Source: DATKFM01 sp963851215 (lineage in GTDB: Bacteria; Pseudomonadota; Alphaproteobacteria; Dongiales; Dongiaceae). Taken from it: a stretch of DNA of 64,000 bases. Location of the stretch: NCBI GenBank assembly GCA_963851215.1, contig CAWKOG010000005.1:176480-240479 (forward strand), in the 5' to 3' direction. The notes under the pieces are model-generated. The model was not told where the DNA came from and did no database searches. It saw only the letters and a list, made by a program, of their open reading frames with translations. Made by a program: the position numbers and the translations under genes. This document shows positions 8,296-20,126 of this stretch, piece after piece. Each line of letters opens with the position of its first letter. The first letter of the stretch is position 1.

Positions 8296-9441
8296 ATGCC
8301 CTGGCAAAGTCAAGGTGGAGGCGGCGGCGGCCCATGGGGCGGCGGCAGCGGTGGCGGCGGTGGCGGCGGCCAGGGCCCCTGGGGCCGGGGGCCATCATCG
8401 GGTGGCCAGGGCGGACCCCCGGATCTTGAGGAAATACTGCGCCGCGGCCAGGACCGGATGAAGCAATTCATCCCCGGTGGCCTGGGCGGCGGACGCATGG
8501 CCGCCGCAATCGCCGGCGGCCTGCTCATCCTCTGGGGTCTTTCCGGATTCTACCAGGTTCAGCCCGACGAGGTAGGCGTGCCCCTGGTGTTCGGCAAGGC
8601 CCATGCCGTGACAACCCCCGGCCTGCATTGGAACTGGCCGACGCCGATCGGCAGCGTCGAGCGGCCCAAGGTCACGCAGGTCAGCACCGTCGAGATCGGC
8701 GGCACCAGCGGGTCGGAAGAAAGCCTGATCCTGACCGGCGACGAAAACATCATCGATATCCGGTTCACGGTGCAGTGGCTGATCAGCGACCCGACATTGT
8801 TCCTGTTCAATATCCGGGAGCCGGATCAGACGATCCGCAGCGTGGCGCAGTCGGCCATGCGCGAGATCATCGGCCAAACGCCTTTTGAATTTGCCCGCAG
8901 CGATGCCGGCCGGGCCGAAATCGTGACCCGCACCACCGATCTGATCCAGCGCATGCTCGACAGCTATGGCGCCGGCATCGCCATCACCCAGGTCGCGCTG
9001 CGCAACACCGACCCGCCGGCCGCCGTCAACGAGGCGTTTCAGGACGTCGCCGCCGCAATCCAGGATGCGCAGGCACTGCGGAACGAGGCGGAGCGCTATC
9101 GTTTCGAAGTTGGCAACCGCATTCAGGGCGAAGCACAGCAGACAATCCTTCAGGCGGAAGCCTACAAGGCAGAGCGCATCGCGAGCGCAACCGGCGAGGC
9201 GCAGCGTTTCCTGGCGCAATACGAACAGTTCCGAGCGGCGCCAGATATCACCAAGCGGCGCCTCTATCTGGAGACCATGGAACGCGTCATGGGCAAGCTC
9301 GATAAGGTGCTGATCGATGAAGGCGCGGGTGGGTCGGTTCCCTATCTGTCGCTGAACGAGCTGATGCGCCGCATGGTGCAACCCGCGCCGACGACCAACC
9401 CGGCAGAGCCTGGTACCGGGCAGGCGGGAGCCGCGCCATGA
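8296..9441 (+). CDS. hflK: FtsH protease modulator HflK
   Basis: A 381-residue SPFH/band-7 protein. It begins MPWQSQ, then a Gly-rich stretch of about 35 residues, a single membrane segment (AAAIAGGLLILWGLSGFY), and the SPFH domain (QPDEVGVPLVFGKAH ... PGLHWNWPTPIG). With HflC it forms the membrane complex that surrounds FtsH and limits its proteolysis. The start at 8296 matches the family N-terminus; a GAGG lies 10-13 bases before the ATG. It overlaps hflC by 4 bases (ATGA), indicating translational coupling. Confidence 0.94.
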   Translation: MPWQSQGGGGGGPWGGGSGGGGGGGQGPWGRGPSSGGQGGPPDLEEILRRGQDRMKQFIPGGLGGGRMAAAIAGGLLILWGLSGFYQVQPDEVGVPLVFGKAHAVTTPGLHWNWPTPIGSVERPKVTQVSTVEIGGTSGSEESLILTGDENIIDIRFTVQWLISDPTLFLFNIREPDQTIRSVAQSAMREIIGQTPFEFARSDAGRAEIVTRTTDLIQRMLDSYGAGIAITQVALRNTDPPAAVNEAFQDVAAAIQDAQALRNEAERYRFEVGNRIQGEAQQTILQAEAYKAERIASATGEAQRFLAQYEQFRAAPDITKRRLYLETMERVMGKLDKVLIDEGAGGSVPYLSLNELMRRMVQPAPTTNPAEPGTGQAGAAP

Positions 9442-10349
9442 ACCAGTACAGAACCATCGGCGTCGTGATCGCAATTGCCGTTGTCGTCATCATCGCGTTG
9501 ATGTCGGTGTTTACGGTGCATCAGCGGGAACAGGCCCTGGTGCTGCGTTTGGGTCAACCGGTTCGCGTTATCTCCGCGCCGGGGCTGCAATTCCGGATTC
9601 CGTTCTTCGAGGAGGTCGTCAAGATCGATCGCCGCGTGCTCTACGCCGAAGGCAGCGGTGAAGAGGTTCCGACCCGCGACCAGAAACAGCTCATCATCGA
9701 CTACTTCGCGCGCTACAGGATCACCAATCCGCTGCTGTTCTTCCAGACCGTGCGCAGCGAGGAGATCATGCAGCAGCGCCTGCTGCCGATCATCACGTCG
9801 CAGCTTCGCCGCGTCGTCGGCGGCGTGCCGATGGCGCAATTGCTGACCGCACAGCGAGCCGACATGATGCTGGAGATCACCCGTGTCGCCAGCCAGGAGA
9901 CGGAGCGGTTCGGCATCCAGCTCATCGATGTGCGCATGAAGCGGGTCGATCTGCCGACACAGAACAGCCTGGCGGTGTTCAACCGGATGAAGAAGCAGCG
10001 CGAAGCGGAGGCGGGACGCATCCGTACCGAGGGCGAACGGGATGCCCGGCGGATTCGCGCCGAAACCGACAAGGAAGCGGTCGTGGCGATCGCCGAGGCG
10101 CGCCGCCAGGCCTCGATTCTCCGAGGTCAAGGCGAAGCGGAGGCAACGCGCCTCTACAACGAAGCCTACGGCAAGGATCCGAAGTTCTTCGACTTCTTCC
10201 GCTCGCTGCAGGCAATGGAGACGGGGATGCCGGCCTCGACCACGACCTATGTTGGTCCGGCTTCGGGCGATTTCTTCCGCTTCTTCGGGCGGGAGGAGGG
10301 TGCTAGCGGGAATGTCGCTCCCGAGGCGACGGCGCCCGCAACGCAGTAA
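9438..10349 (+). CDS. hflC: FtsH protease modulator HflC
   Basis: A 303-residue SPFH protein with an N-terminal membrane anchor (IGVVIAIAVVVIIALMSVF) and the band-7 pattern (VHQREQALVLRLGQPVRV, PGLQFRIPF, then an Ala/Glu/Arg-rich coiled coil AETDKEAVVAIAEARRQ). It partners HflK, with which its start codon overlaps. The pair modulates FtsH turnover of membrane proteins. Length and order are normal for the family. Confidence 0.94.
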   Translation: MNQYRTIGVVIAIAVVVIIALMSVFTVHQREQALVLRLGQPVRVISAPGLQFRIPFFEEVVKIDRRVLYAEGSGEEVPTRDQKQLIIDYFARYRITNPLLFFQTVRSEEIMQQRLLPIITSQLRRVVGGVPMAQLLTAQRADMMLEITRVASQETERFGIQLIDVRMKRVDLPTQNSLAVFNRMKKQREAEAGRIRTEGERDARRIRAETDKEAVVAIAEARRQASILRGQGEAEATRLYNEAYGKDPKFFDFFRSLQAMETGMPASTTTYVGPASGDFFRFFGREEGASGNVAPEATAPATQ

Positions 10350-10367
10350 CGGCGGCGGCGTTACCGC

Positions 10368-10565
10368 ATGGGCTTTGCGTTCGGCGATTTTGCGACCGCA
10401 ATCGGACTGGTCCTGGTCATCGAGGGCGCGCTGCTGGTCCTGGCACCAAACCTGGCCAAGCGGATGGTGACCGAGATTTTGACCGCGCCGCCGCAGCTTC
10501 TGCGCCTGGGCGGTATTGTATCGGCGGCCATAGGCGTTGCCGTCGTTTGGGCGATCAGGGGCTAG
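10368..10565 (+). CDS. DUF2065 family small membrane protein
   Basis: A 65-residue protein with two predicted membrane helices (AIGLVLVIEGALLVLAPN and LGGIVSAAIGVAVVWAI), matching the DUF2065/YjeT family. Such proteins commonly follow hflC, as here with an 18-base gap, and are presumed to belong to the HflKC operon. No biochemical role is known. Confidence 0.85.
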   Translation: MGFAFGDFATAIGLVLVIEGALLVLAPNLAKRMVTEILTAPPQLLRLGGIVSAAIGVAVVWAIRG

Positions 10566-10815
10566 CCTTGATCCCCGTTCCGGTCACGTCACCGTGAATG
10601 CCGCAATATGGCCGCAACTTGTTTCTGGGAAACTAAGTTAATTTCGTTAACCATTTTTCATTCTTCTCGCGTATCCTCGCGAAAGCACATCTGAGACGGC
10701 TCTTGAACTCGGCGACTGCGCATCCGATTTCCTCGTATCCAGTCAGGGGCCATGTCCCCGGCGCACCGGCCCGTCCGGCCACCGGAAACCCACAAGCCAG
10801 GAATGGAGTAATGCC

Positions 10816-12318
10816 GTGACTTCCACCCGTTTCATCCGCCGCAGGCCTACCTCGAGCGTCCGGGCCTTGCCCGCGCCGCTGCCGGCCATGCGCGGCATCT
10901 ATTGGCTGATCTGCCTGCTGACCGCTCTGGCTTTCCTGCTGGCCAGCCAGGCCGCCTGGGCCCGGTCGGCGCCGGAGAGCTTTGCGGATCTCGCCGACAG
11001 CCTGTTGCCCGCCGTCGTCAACGTCTCCACGACCCAGACGGTAAAAGCCGACAGCATGAGCGGCAGCGAGGAACTCGACGACTTCTTCAACGAGTTCATG
11101 AATTGCCAGGGGCGCGAGAACAAGCCGCGCCGCATGACCTCGCTCGGTTCCGGCTTCATCATCGATCCGGCCGGCTATGTGGTCACCAACAACCACGTCA
11201 TCGCCGACGCGGACGAGGTGACGGTCCTTCTCCATGACGACACCGAATTAAAAGCCACGATCATCGGCCGCGACGAAAAGACCGATCTGGCCCTGCTGAA
11301 AGTGGAAGCCGGCAAGCCGTTGCCGGCGGTGAACTGGGGCGATTCCGATTCGCTGCGGATCGGCGACTGGGTGATGGCGATCGGCAATCCGTTCGGCCTC
11401 GGCGGCACTGTGACCGCCGGTATCGTGTCGGCCCGCGGCCGCCGGCTCGACGGTGCGTATGACGACTACATCCAGACCGACGCCTCCATCAACAGGGGCA
11501 ATTCCGGCGGTCCGCTGTTCGATATGAACGGACAGGTCATCGGCATCAACACGGCCATCTATTCCCAGACCGGCGGCAGCGTCGGCATCGGTTTCGCGAT
11601 CCCGTCGACCCTGGCAAAGAATGTGGTGGCGCAGATCCGCCAGTTCGGCAAACCCAAGCGCGGCTGGCTCGGCGTCCGCATTCAGAACGTGAATGACGAG
11701 CTCGCCGAAGGGCTCCATCTGCCGTCGACCAAGGGCGCGCTTGTCGCCAACGTCACCGAAGGCGGCCCGGCCGACAAAGCCGGCATCAAGCAGGGCGACG
11801 TGGTGCTGCGCTTCGACAGCAAGGAAGTGACCGCCAGCCGCTCTCTGCCGCGCATCGTGGCGGAAACCGCGATCAGCAAGAAGGTCCAGGTGGTGGTCTG
11901 GCGCCAGGGCAAGGAGATGACCTTCGATGTCACCGTCGGCGAGTTGACCGACGATGTGGAGAAGGCGGCGCTGAGCCAGCCTGAAGAGCAAGGCGATACC
12001 GGTCCGACCGAGGGCAAGATCGCCAATCTCGGCCTCACCGTCGGCCAGATCACCGATGCGGCGCGCAGCGAGTTCAAGCTCGAGAGCAGCATCAAGGGCG
12101 TGATCATCAGCGCGGTCGACGAAAATGGTCCGGCGGCGGAGAAAGGCCTGCAGGTGGGCGACGTGATCGTCGAGATCGACCAGAAGACGGTCGGTTCTCC
12201 CACTGACATCGAGCGCCGCGTCAAGGAAGCGAAGAAGAACGGCTTCCGGGTCGTGACCCTGCTGATCTACCGCGGCGGCGATTTCCAATGGTTCGCCGTC
12301 CGCATCGACAAGGGCTGA
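10816..12318 (+). CDS. Do-family periplasmic serine protease (DegP/DegQ/HtrA type)
   Basis: A 500-residue protease/chaperone for misfolded envelope proteins. An N-terminal hydrophobic segment (residues ~29-45, cleavage probably after WAR or near it) directs export. The catalytic triad is visible: His127 in TNNHVI, Asp157 in DEKTDLALLK, Ser230 in GNSGGPL. Two PDZ domains follow. The start is GTG at 10816 with GGAG 7 bases upstream. It lies downstream of hflKC and upstream of a strong terminator. A faint CTTGAA at 10702-10707 could belong to a heat-shock promoter, but the -10 match is poor. Confidence 0.92.
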   Translation: MTSTRFIRRRPTSSVRALPAPLPAMRGIYWLICLLTALAFLLASQAAWARSAPESFADLADSLLPAVVNVSTTQTVKADSMSGSEELDDFFNEFMNCQGRENKPRRMTSLGSGFIIDPAGYVVTNNHVIADADEVTVLLHDDTELKATIIGRDEKTDLALLKVEAGKPLPAVNWGDSDSLRIGDWVMAIGNPFGLGGTVTAGIVSARGRRLDGAYDDYIQTDASINRGNSGGPLFDMNGQVIGINTAIYSQTGGSVGIGFAIPSTLAKNVVAQIRQFGKPKRGWLGVRIQNVNDELAEGLHLPSTKGALVANVTEGGPADKAGIKQGDVVLRFDSKEVTASRSLPRIVAETAISKKVQVVVWRQGKEMTFDVTVGELTDDVEKAALSQPEEQGDTGPTEGKIANLGLTVGQITDAARSEFKLESSIKGVIISAVDENGPAAEKGLQVGDVIVEIDQKTVGSPTDIERRVKEAKKNGFRVVTLLIYRGGDFQWFAVRIDKG

Positions 12319-12360
12319 CGCCGCCAATGGCGCCGGCCGGTCCGGCGCAGTAAAAGGAAA

Positions 12361-12391
12361 GGGCGGCGCCCCATCGGTGCCGCCCTTTTTT
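12361..12391 (+). terminator. rho-independent terminator after the Do protease gene
   Basis: A stem of GGGCGGCGCC (12361-12370) with GGTGCCGCCC (12376-12385), one G·U pair, a 5-base loop, and six T residues (12386-12391). It ends transcription of the protease gene. The miaA start codon follows after a single base. Confidence 0.88.
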
Positions 12392-12392
12392 C

Positions 12393-13364
12393 ATGGCGAC
12401 GCAGCGCATCATCGTTATCGGCGGCCCGACCGCGAGCGGCAAATCCGCGATCGCCCTGGAATTGGCGCGGGCACTTGATGGCGTTGTGATCAATGCCGAC
12501 AGCATGCAGGTCTATGTCGAGTTGCCGATCCTGACCGCCCAGCCCGATGCCGCGGCTCGCACCGCTGTGCCGCATCGTCTCTATGGGGTGCTGTCGGCGG
12601 CGGAGGTCTGCTCGGCCGCGCGCTGGGCGGACATGGCCTGGGCGGCGGTCGACGACGCGCTGCGGGAGGGCCTGCAACCGATCGTCGTCGGCGGCACCGG
12701 GCTCTACATCCAGGTGATGATGCGGGGATTAGCGCCGGTACCGGAAATTCCGCCCGAAATCCGGGCAGAGGCGCGAAAGCTCCTGCTAGAGTTGGGGCCA
12801 GAGGCGTTTCATGCCCGTCTCGCCGGGCGCGATCCCGCAGGGGCGGCCCGGTTGCAGCCGACCGATCCGCAACGGTTGGCGCGCGCCTGGGAAGTGCTAG
12901 AGGCCACCGGCCGCTCCCTGGCCGATTGGCAGGCGGAAGCCAGTCCAACGCGGGCGGATGCGGAATTCCTGCCGTTTGTCATCAACCCCGACCGCGAGGC
13001 GCTCTACCAGACGATCGACCGTAGATTTGCGGAGATGGTCCAAGCCGGGGCGCTGGAAGAGGTCAGTGCCTTGTCCCGCATGGACCTTCCCGCTCAGGCG
13101 CCGGCCCTGAAGGCGCTGGGCGTCCAGGAGCTTCTGAGCCATCTCGCGGGTGATATCGACCTGGCAACCGCGATTGCCGCCGGCCAGCAATCCAGCCGCC
13201 GCTATGCCAAACGGCAGATGACCTGGTTCCGAAACCAGCTTCCAGCGAAGCTAATTTTATTTCTGTTGACCGCTGATTTAAAGACATCATTGGAAAGAAT
13301 ATTGCCTAGAAATCTTTTCGGTTATTCGCAAGAACTGTTGACCGGGTGCAGGGCGAGTCGCTAG
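12393..13364 (+). CDS. miaA: tRNA dimethylallyltransferase MiaA
   Basis: A 323-residue enzyme that adds the dimethylallyl group to A37 of tRNAs reading UNN codons. The P-loop GPTASGKS, the NADSMQVY segment, VVGGTGLY and the C-terminal RRYAKRQMTWFRNQL are all present. The ATG is one base after the T-tract of a terminator and no Shine-Dalgarno or in-frame upstream start exists (a TAA lies at 12351), so translation may be leaderless. The final ~40 residues are encoded by noticeably AT-richer DNA. Confidence 0.92.
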   Translation: MATQRIIVIGGPTASGKSAIALELARALDGVVINADSMQVYVELPILTAQPDAAARTAVPHRLYGVLSAAEVCSAARWADMAWAAVDDALREGLQPIVVGGTGLYIQVMMRGLAPVPEIPPEIRAEARKLLLELGPEAFHARLAGRDPAGAARLQPTDPQRLARAWEVLEATGRSLADWQAEASPTRADAEFLPFVINPDREALYQTIDRRFAEMVQAGALEEVSALSRMDLPAQAPALKALGVQELLSHLAGDIDLATAIAAGQQSSRRYAKRQMTWFRNQLPAKLILFLLTADLKTSLERILPRNLFGYSQELLTGCRASR

Positions 13365-13530
13365 CTTGTGCCGCCCTCGCGCGGCGTTGTGCAGTGCAAT
13401 AAGCAAGGCGGGCGATAGCTTTAGCTTTACCGCCGTGCCTGAAACGGCAAGATCAGGCGGGAAGGGCGTGAAGCGGCGAACGGTGTTTTTTCCGGGCGCG
13501 GCAGACGATCAAGCGGAGAGGCGTTGGGTT

Positions 13531-15291
<1,761 letters not shown>

Positions 15292-15341
15292 AGCCGGCCC
15301 GCGGCAAAGAACAACAGGGCCGGGCGCCCGGGAGCCATTGC

Positions 15342-15852
15342 TTGCAACCGCAGACGATCGAACGACACACGATTTCCGTGCTGGTGGACAACGAGGCCGG
15401 CGTGCTTGCGCGCGTCATCGGCCTGTTCTCCGGCCGCGGCTACAACATCGAAAGCCTGACCGTGGCCGAGGTGGATGCGACGGAGCATCTGTCGCGCATC
15501 ACCATCGTCACCTCGGGCACGGCGATGATCATCGAGCAGATCAAGAACCAGCTCAATCGGCTGGTGCCCGTGCATACGGTGAACGACTTGACCATCGAAG
15601 GTCCGCATGTGGCGCGCGAATTGGCGCTGATCAAGGTGAAGAGCACCGGCGAACGCCGCGTCGAGTCCCTGCGCATCGCCGACATCTTCCGCGCCCGGGT
15701 GGTCGACGCGACTAACGACTCCTTCGTCTTCGAGATGACCGGGATCGACTGAAAAGCTCAGCGCCTTCATCAACCTGATGAAACCGCTGGGTCTGGTGGA
15801 CGTGTCGCGCACGGGCGTCGTGGCGATTGCACGCGGGGCGGAAGCCCTCTAG
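15342..15852 (+). CDS. ilvN: acetolactate synthase regulatory subunit (frameshifted near the end)
   Basis: Small regulatory subunit with an N-terminal ACT domain (HTISVLVDNEAGVLARVIGLF, RGYNIESLTVAE) that senses valine. The start is TTG at 15342 with GGAG 7 bases upstream. A stop at 15750-15752 would end it after EMTGID, but removing the extra T at 15750 gives EKLSAFINLMKPLGLVDVSR and then GVVAIARGAEAL, the conserved C-terminus, ending at 15852. The full protein is about 169 residues, the normal length. Confidence 0.92.
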
Positions 15853-15887
15853 AACCCGGGCCAAATTGGCGCTTTACGCCGGGTTCT
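15851..15887 (+). promoter_or_regulatory. hairpin between ilvN and ilvC
   Basis: A 9-bp inverted repeat AGAACCCGG/CCGGGTTCT (15851-15859 and 15879-15887) begins inside the ilvN stop codon and encloses a smaller nested hairpin GCCAA-A-TTGGC. No T-tract follows, so it is not a classical terminator. It could stabilise transcript ends or tune readthrough into ilvC. Confidence 0.45.
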
Positions 15888-15986
15888 CATGCTAAAACTG
15901 TCGAAGCATGGGAACGGTTGAACTCGACAGACAATAGACGGGGCGCGGCCCATTGAGGCTCGCCGCCGCAGCAAGGGATGCCAGAG

Positions 15987-17007
15987 ATGCGTGTCTATTA
16001 CGATCGCGATGCCGATGTGAATCTGGTGAAGGGCAAGAAAGTGGCCGTCGTCGGCTATGGCAGCCAGGGCCATGCCCATGCGCAGAATTTGCGCGACAGC
16101 GGCGTCAAGGATGTGCGCGTCGCGCTGCGGCCGAGTTCACCCACGGTGAAGAAGGCGAGCAGATGCCGGCTTTACCGTTGCGGCGCCCGCAGAGGCCGCC
16201 AAATGGGCCGACATCGTCATGATGCTGGCGCCCGACGAGCTGCAGGCGAAGATCTACAACGATGACCTCCATGCCAACATGCGTCAGGGCGCGGCCATCG
16301 CCTTCGGCCATGGACTTAACATCCATTTCCGCCTGATCGAGGCGCGTCCGGATCTTGACGTTTTCATGGTCGCGCCGAAGGGTCCGGGACACACGGTGCG
16401 CTCCGAATATCTGAAGGGCGGCGGCGTCCCCTGTCTGGTGGCGGTGGCGCAGAATCCATCGGGCAATGCGCTGGAGATCGGCATCTCCTATGCCTCGGCC
16501 ATCGGCGGCGGCCGGTCCGGCGTCATCGAGACGTCGTTCAAGGAGGAATGCGAAACCGATCTGTTCGGCGAACAGGTGGTGCTTTGCGGCGGCCTGACGG
16601 CGCTGATCCAGGCCGGCTACGAAACCCTGATCGAAGCCGGTTATGCGCCGGAGATGGCCTATTTCGAATGCCTCCATGAAGTGAAGCTGATCGTCGACCT
16701 GATCTATGAGGGCGGCATCGCCAACATGCGCTATTCGATCTCCAACACCGCCGAATTTGGCGACTACACCCGCGGGCCGCGCATCATCACCGACGAGACG
16801 AAGAAGGAGATGAAGCGCATCCTCGACGATATCCAGTCCGGCCGTTTCGCCCGCGACTGGGTGGCGGAGTGCCAGGCCGGCCAGCCGAGCTTCAAGGCGA
16901 TGCGCCGCCGCAGCGCCGAGCACAACATCGAGGAAGTGGGCGCCAAGCTGCGCGCCATGATGCCCTGGATCGCCAAGAACAAGCTGGTCGACAAGGCGAA
17001 GAACTAG
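15987..17007 (+). CDS. ilvC: ketol-acid reductoisomerase (frameshifted)
   Basis: NADPH-dependent isomeroreductase, second step of branched-chain amino acid synthesis. The Rossmann motif VAVVGYGSQGHAHAQNLRDSG, the APKGPGHTVRSEY segment and LFGEQVVLCGGLTALI are diagnostic. The start at 15987 (MRVYYDRDAD) is preferred because AAGGG lies 10 bases upstream; ATG 15978 is too close to it. One +1 insertion at about 16158 breaks the frame; removing it gives VKKAADAGFTVAAPAEAAKW and restores the full ~339-residue protein. Confidence 0.93.
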
Positions 17008-17062
17008 GGGTGGGCGCGGCGGGCCGCGCTGACGGCGGCCTTCGCCGCCGGAGCCGGTCCGC

Positions 17063-18004
17063 ATGATCATCAGGCAACTGATCTATCTGACGGCGCTGGC
17101 GCGGGAGAAGCATTTCGGCCGCGCCGCCGCTTCCTGCAATGTCAGCCAGCCCACGCTGTCGGCGGCAATCCAGCAGCTCGAAGCCGATCTCGGCGTGCCC
17201 ATCGTCGAACGCGGCCAGCGCTTCAAGGGCCTCACGGCGGAAGGCCAGCGGGTGCTCGAATGGGGCCACCGCATCCTGGCCGACCTCGAGGCCCTGACCC
17301 AGGATCTGCAGGAGATGCGCGAGGGCCTGACCGGCCATCTGCGTTTCGGCGTCATTCCGTCCGCCCTGCCTGCGGTGTCGCTGGTGACCGCGCCGTTCTG
17401 CGCCAGCCATCCGCGGGTGTCGATCACCGTGCGGTCGATGTCATCGATCGAGATCCAGCGCGGCCTCGACGCCTTCGAACTGGATATCGGCATGACCTAT
17501 CTGGACAATGAGCCGCTGATCAATGTGCGGGCCTTGCCGCTCTATTGGGAGCGCTATGTGCTGCTCACCTCCGCCACCGGACCGTTCGCCGGCTACAAGA
17601 CGCTGACCTGGGCCGAGGCGGCGAGCGTACCGCTCTGCATGCTGACGCCCGACATGCAGAACCGCCGCATCCTGAATGGCGTGTTCCGGTCGGTGAACCG
17701 GGCGCCGGCGCCGGCGATCGAAACCAACTCCATGCTGCTGCTCTGCGCCCATGTGCGCGACGGCCCCTGGTCCAGCGTCATGCCCCATACGGTCATGCAC
17801 ACCATCGGCCTGCCCGAAGGCCTGCGGGCCATCCCCCTGACCGAGCCGGACACCACCCATGAGATCGGCCTGGTCATCGCCGACCGCGACCCGGCGCCGC
17901 CTCTGGCCCGGGCGCTGATGGCCGTGGCGGCGGGCCAGACCATCCAGCTCAAGGTCGATCACGACCTCCAAGCGGGACCGCTGCCCTCTGTTGATAGCTA
18001 TTAG
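17063..18004 (+). CDS. LysR-type regulator of the formate dehydrogenase operon
   Basis: A 313-residue LysR-family activator with an N-terminal winged helix (REKHFGRAAASCNVSQPTLS, AIQQLEADLGVPIVERG) and a C-terminal periplasmic-binding-protein-like effector domain (GHLRFGVIPSALPA). It lies directly upstream of fdsG on the same strand, an arrangement known for formate dehydrogenase operons in other proteobacteria (for example FdsR). Its stop codon lies inside a perfect 17-bp palindrome that is a good candidate for its own operator. The effector may be formate (inference). Confidence 0.88.
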   Translation: MIIRQLIYLTALAREKHFGRAAASCNVSQPTLSAAIQQLEADLGVPIVERGQRFKGLTAEGQRVLEWGHRILADLEALTQDLQEMREGLTGHLRFGVIPSALPAVSLVTAPFCASHPRVSITVRSMSSIEIQRGLDAFELDIGMTYLDNEPLINVRALPLYWERYVLLTSATGPFAGYKTLTWAEAASVPLCMLTPDMQNRRILNGVFRSVNRAPAPAIETNSMLLLCAHVRDGPWSSVMPHTVMHTIGLPEGLRAIPLTEPDTTHEIGLVIADRDPAPPLARALMAVAAGQTIQLKVDHDLQAGPLPSVDSY

Positions 18005-18009
18005 CTATC
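17993..18009. promoter_or_regulatory. candidate LysR operator upstream of fdsG
   Basis: GATAGCTATTAGCTATC is a perfect palindrome (8-bp arms around a single T) overlapping the stop codon of the LysR gene and about 70 bases before fdsG. An ATAG-containing, partly related stretch (18021-18039) follows. Position, symmetry and AT content against a GC-rich background fit a LysR-type activator site. Confidence 0.55.
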
Positions 18010-18081
18010 ATACGATCCGAAATAGCGATTTGATAATAGCCAACCCTTTGGTAATATTGCCCAGCTTATAAGCGGGCACAG

Positions 18082-18557
18082 ATGCACACATACAGCCATT
18101 GGGACGCGGGCGCGGCGGAGTCGCTGATCGCCGAGCGGCAGCATATGCCAGGAGCTTTGCTGCCCATCCTGCATGCCCTGCAGGAGCGGTTTGGCTATGT
18201 GGATACCGCCGCCGTGCCCCTGATCGCCGACGCGCTGAACCTGTCCCGGGCCGAGGTCCATGGCGTGGTCAGCTTCTACCATGATTTTCGCCGGGAGCCG
18301 CCGGGCCGCCATGTGGTGAAGATCTGCCGCGCCGAATCCTGCCAGAGCATGGGCTGCGAGCGCCTTGCCGCCCACGCCCAGCAGCGGCTCGGCGTCGATT
18401 TTCACGAGACCTCCGGCGACCGCCGCTTCACGCTGGAAGCCGTTTATTGTCTGGGCGATTGCGCCTTGTCGCCGGCGGTCATGATCGACGGCGAACTGCA
18501 TGGCCGGGTCGATCCGGCGCGCTTCGACGAGCTGATCGCGGAGTGCGGGAAGGGCTC

Positions 18558-18561
<4 letters not shown>
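18082..18561 (+). CDS. fdsG: formate dehydrogenase gamma subunit (NuoE-like)
   Basis: A 159-residue thioredoxin-like [2Fe-2S] subunit homologous to complex I NuoE. Cluster ligands are visible as CRAESCQSMGC and YCLGDCALSP. In the soluble NAD-dependent formate dehydrogenase it relays electrons next to the FMN-bearing beta subunit. Its stop overlaps the fdsB start (ATGA), so the two are translationally coupled. No strong Shine-Dalgarno is seen before 18082, but the N-terminus matches the family. Confidence 0.9.
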
Positions 18562-20114
<1,553 letters not shown>

Positions 20115-20126
20115 GAGACCCAGGTC

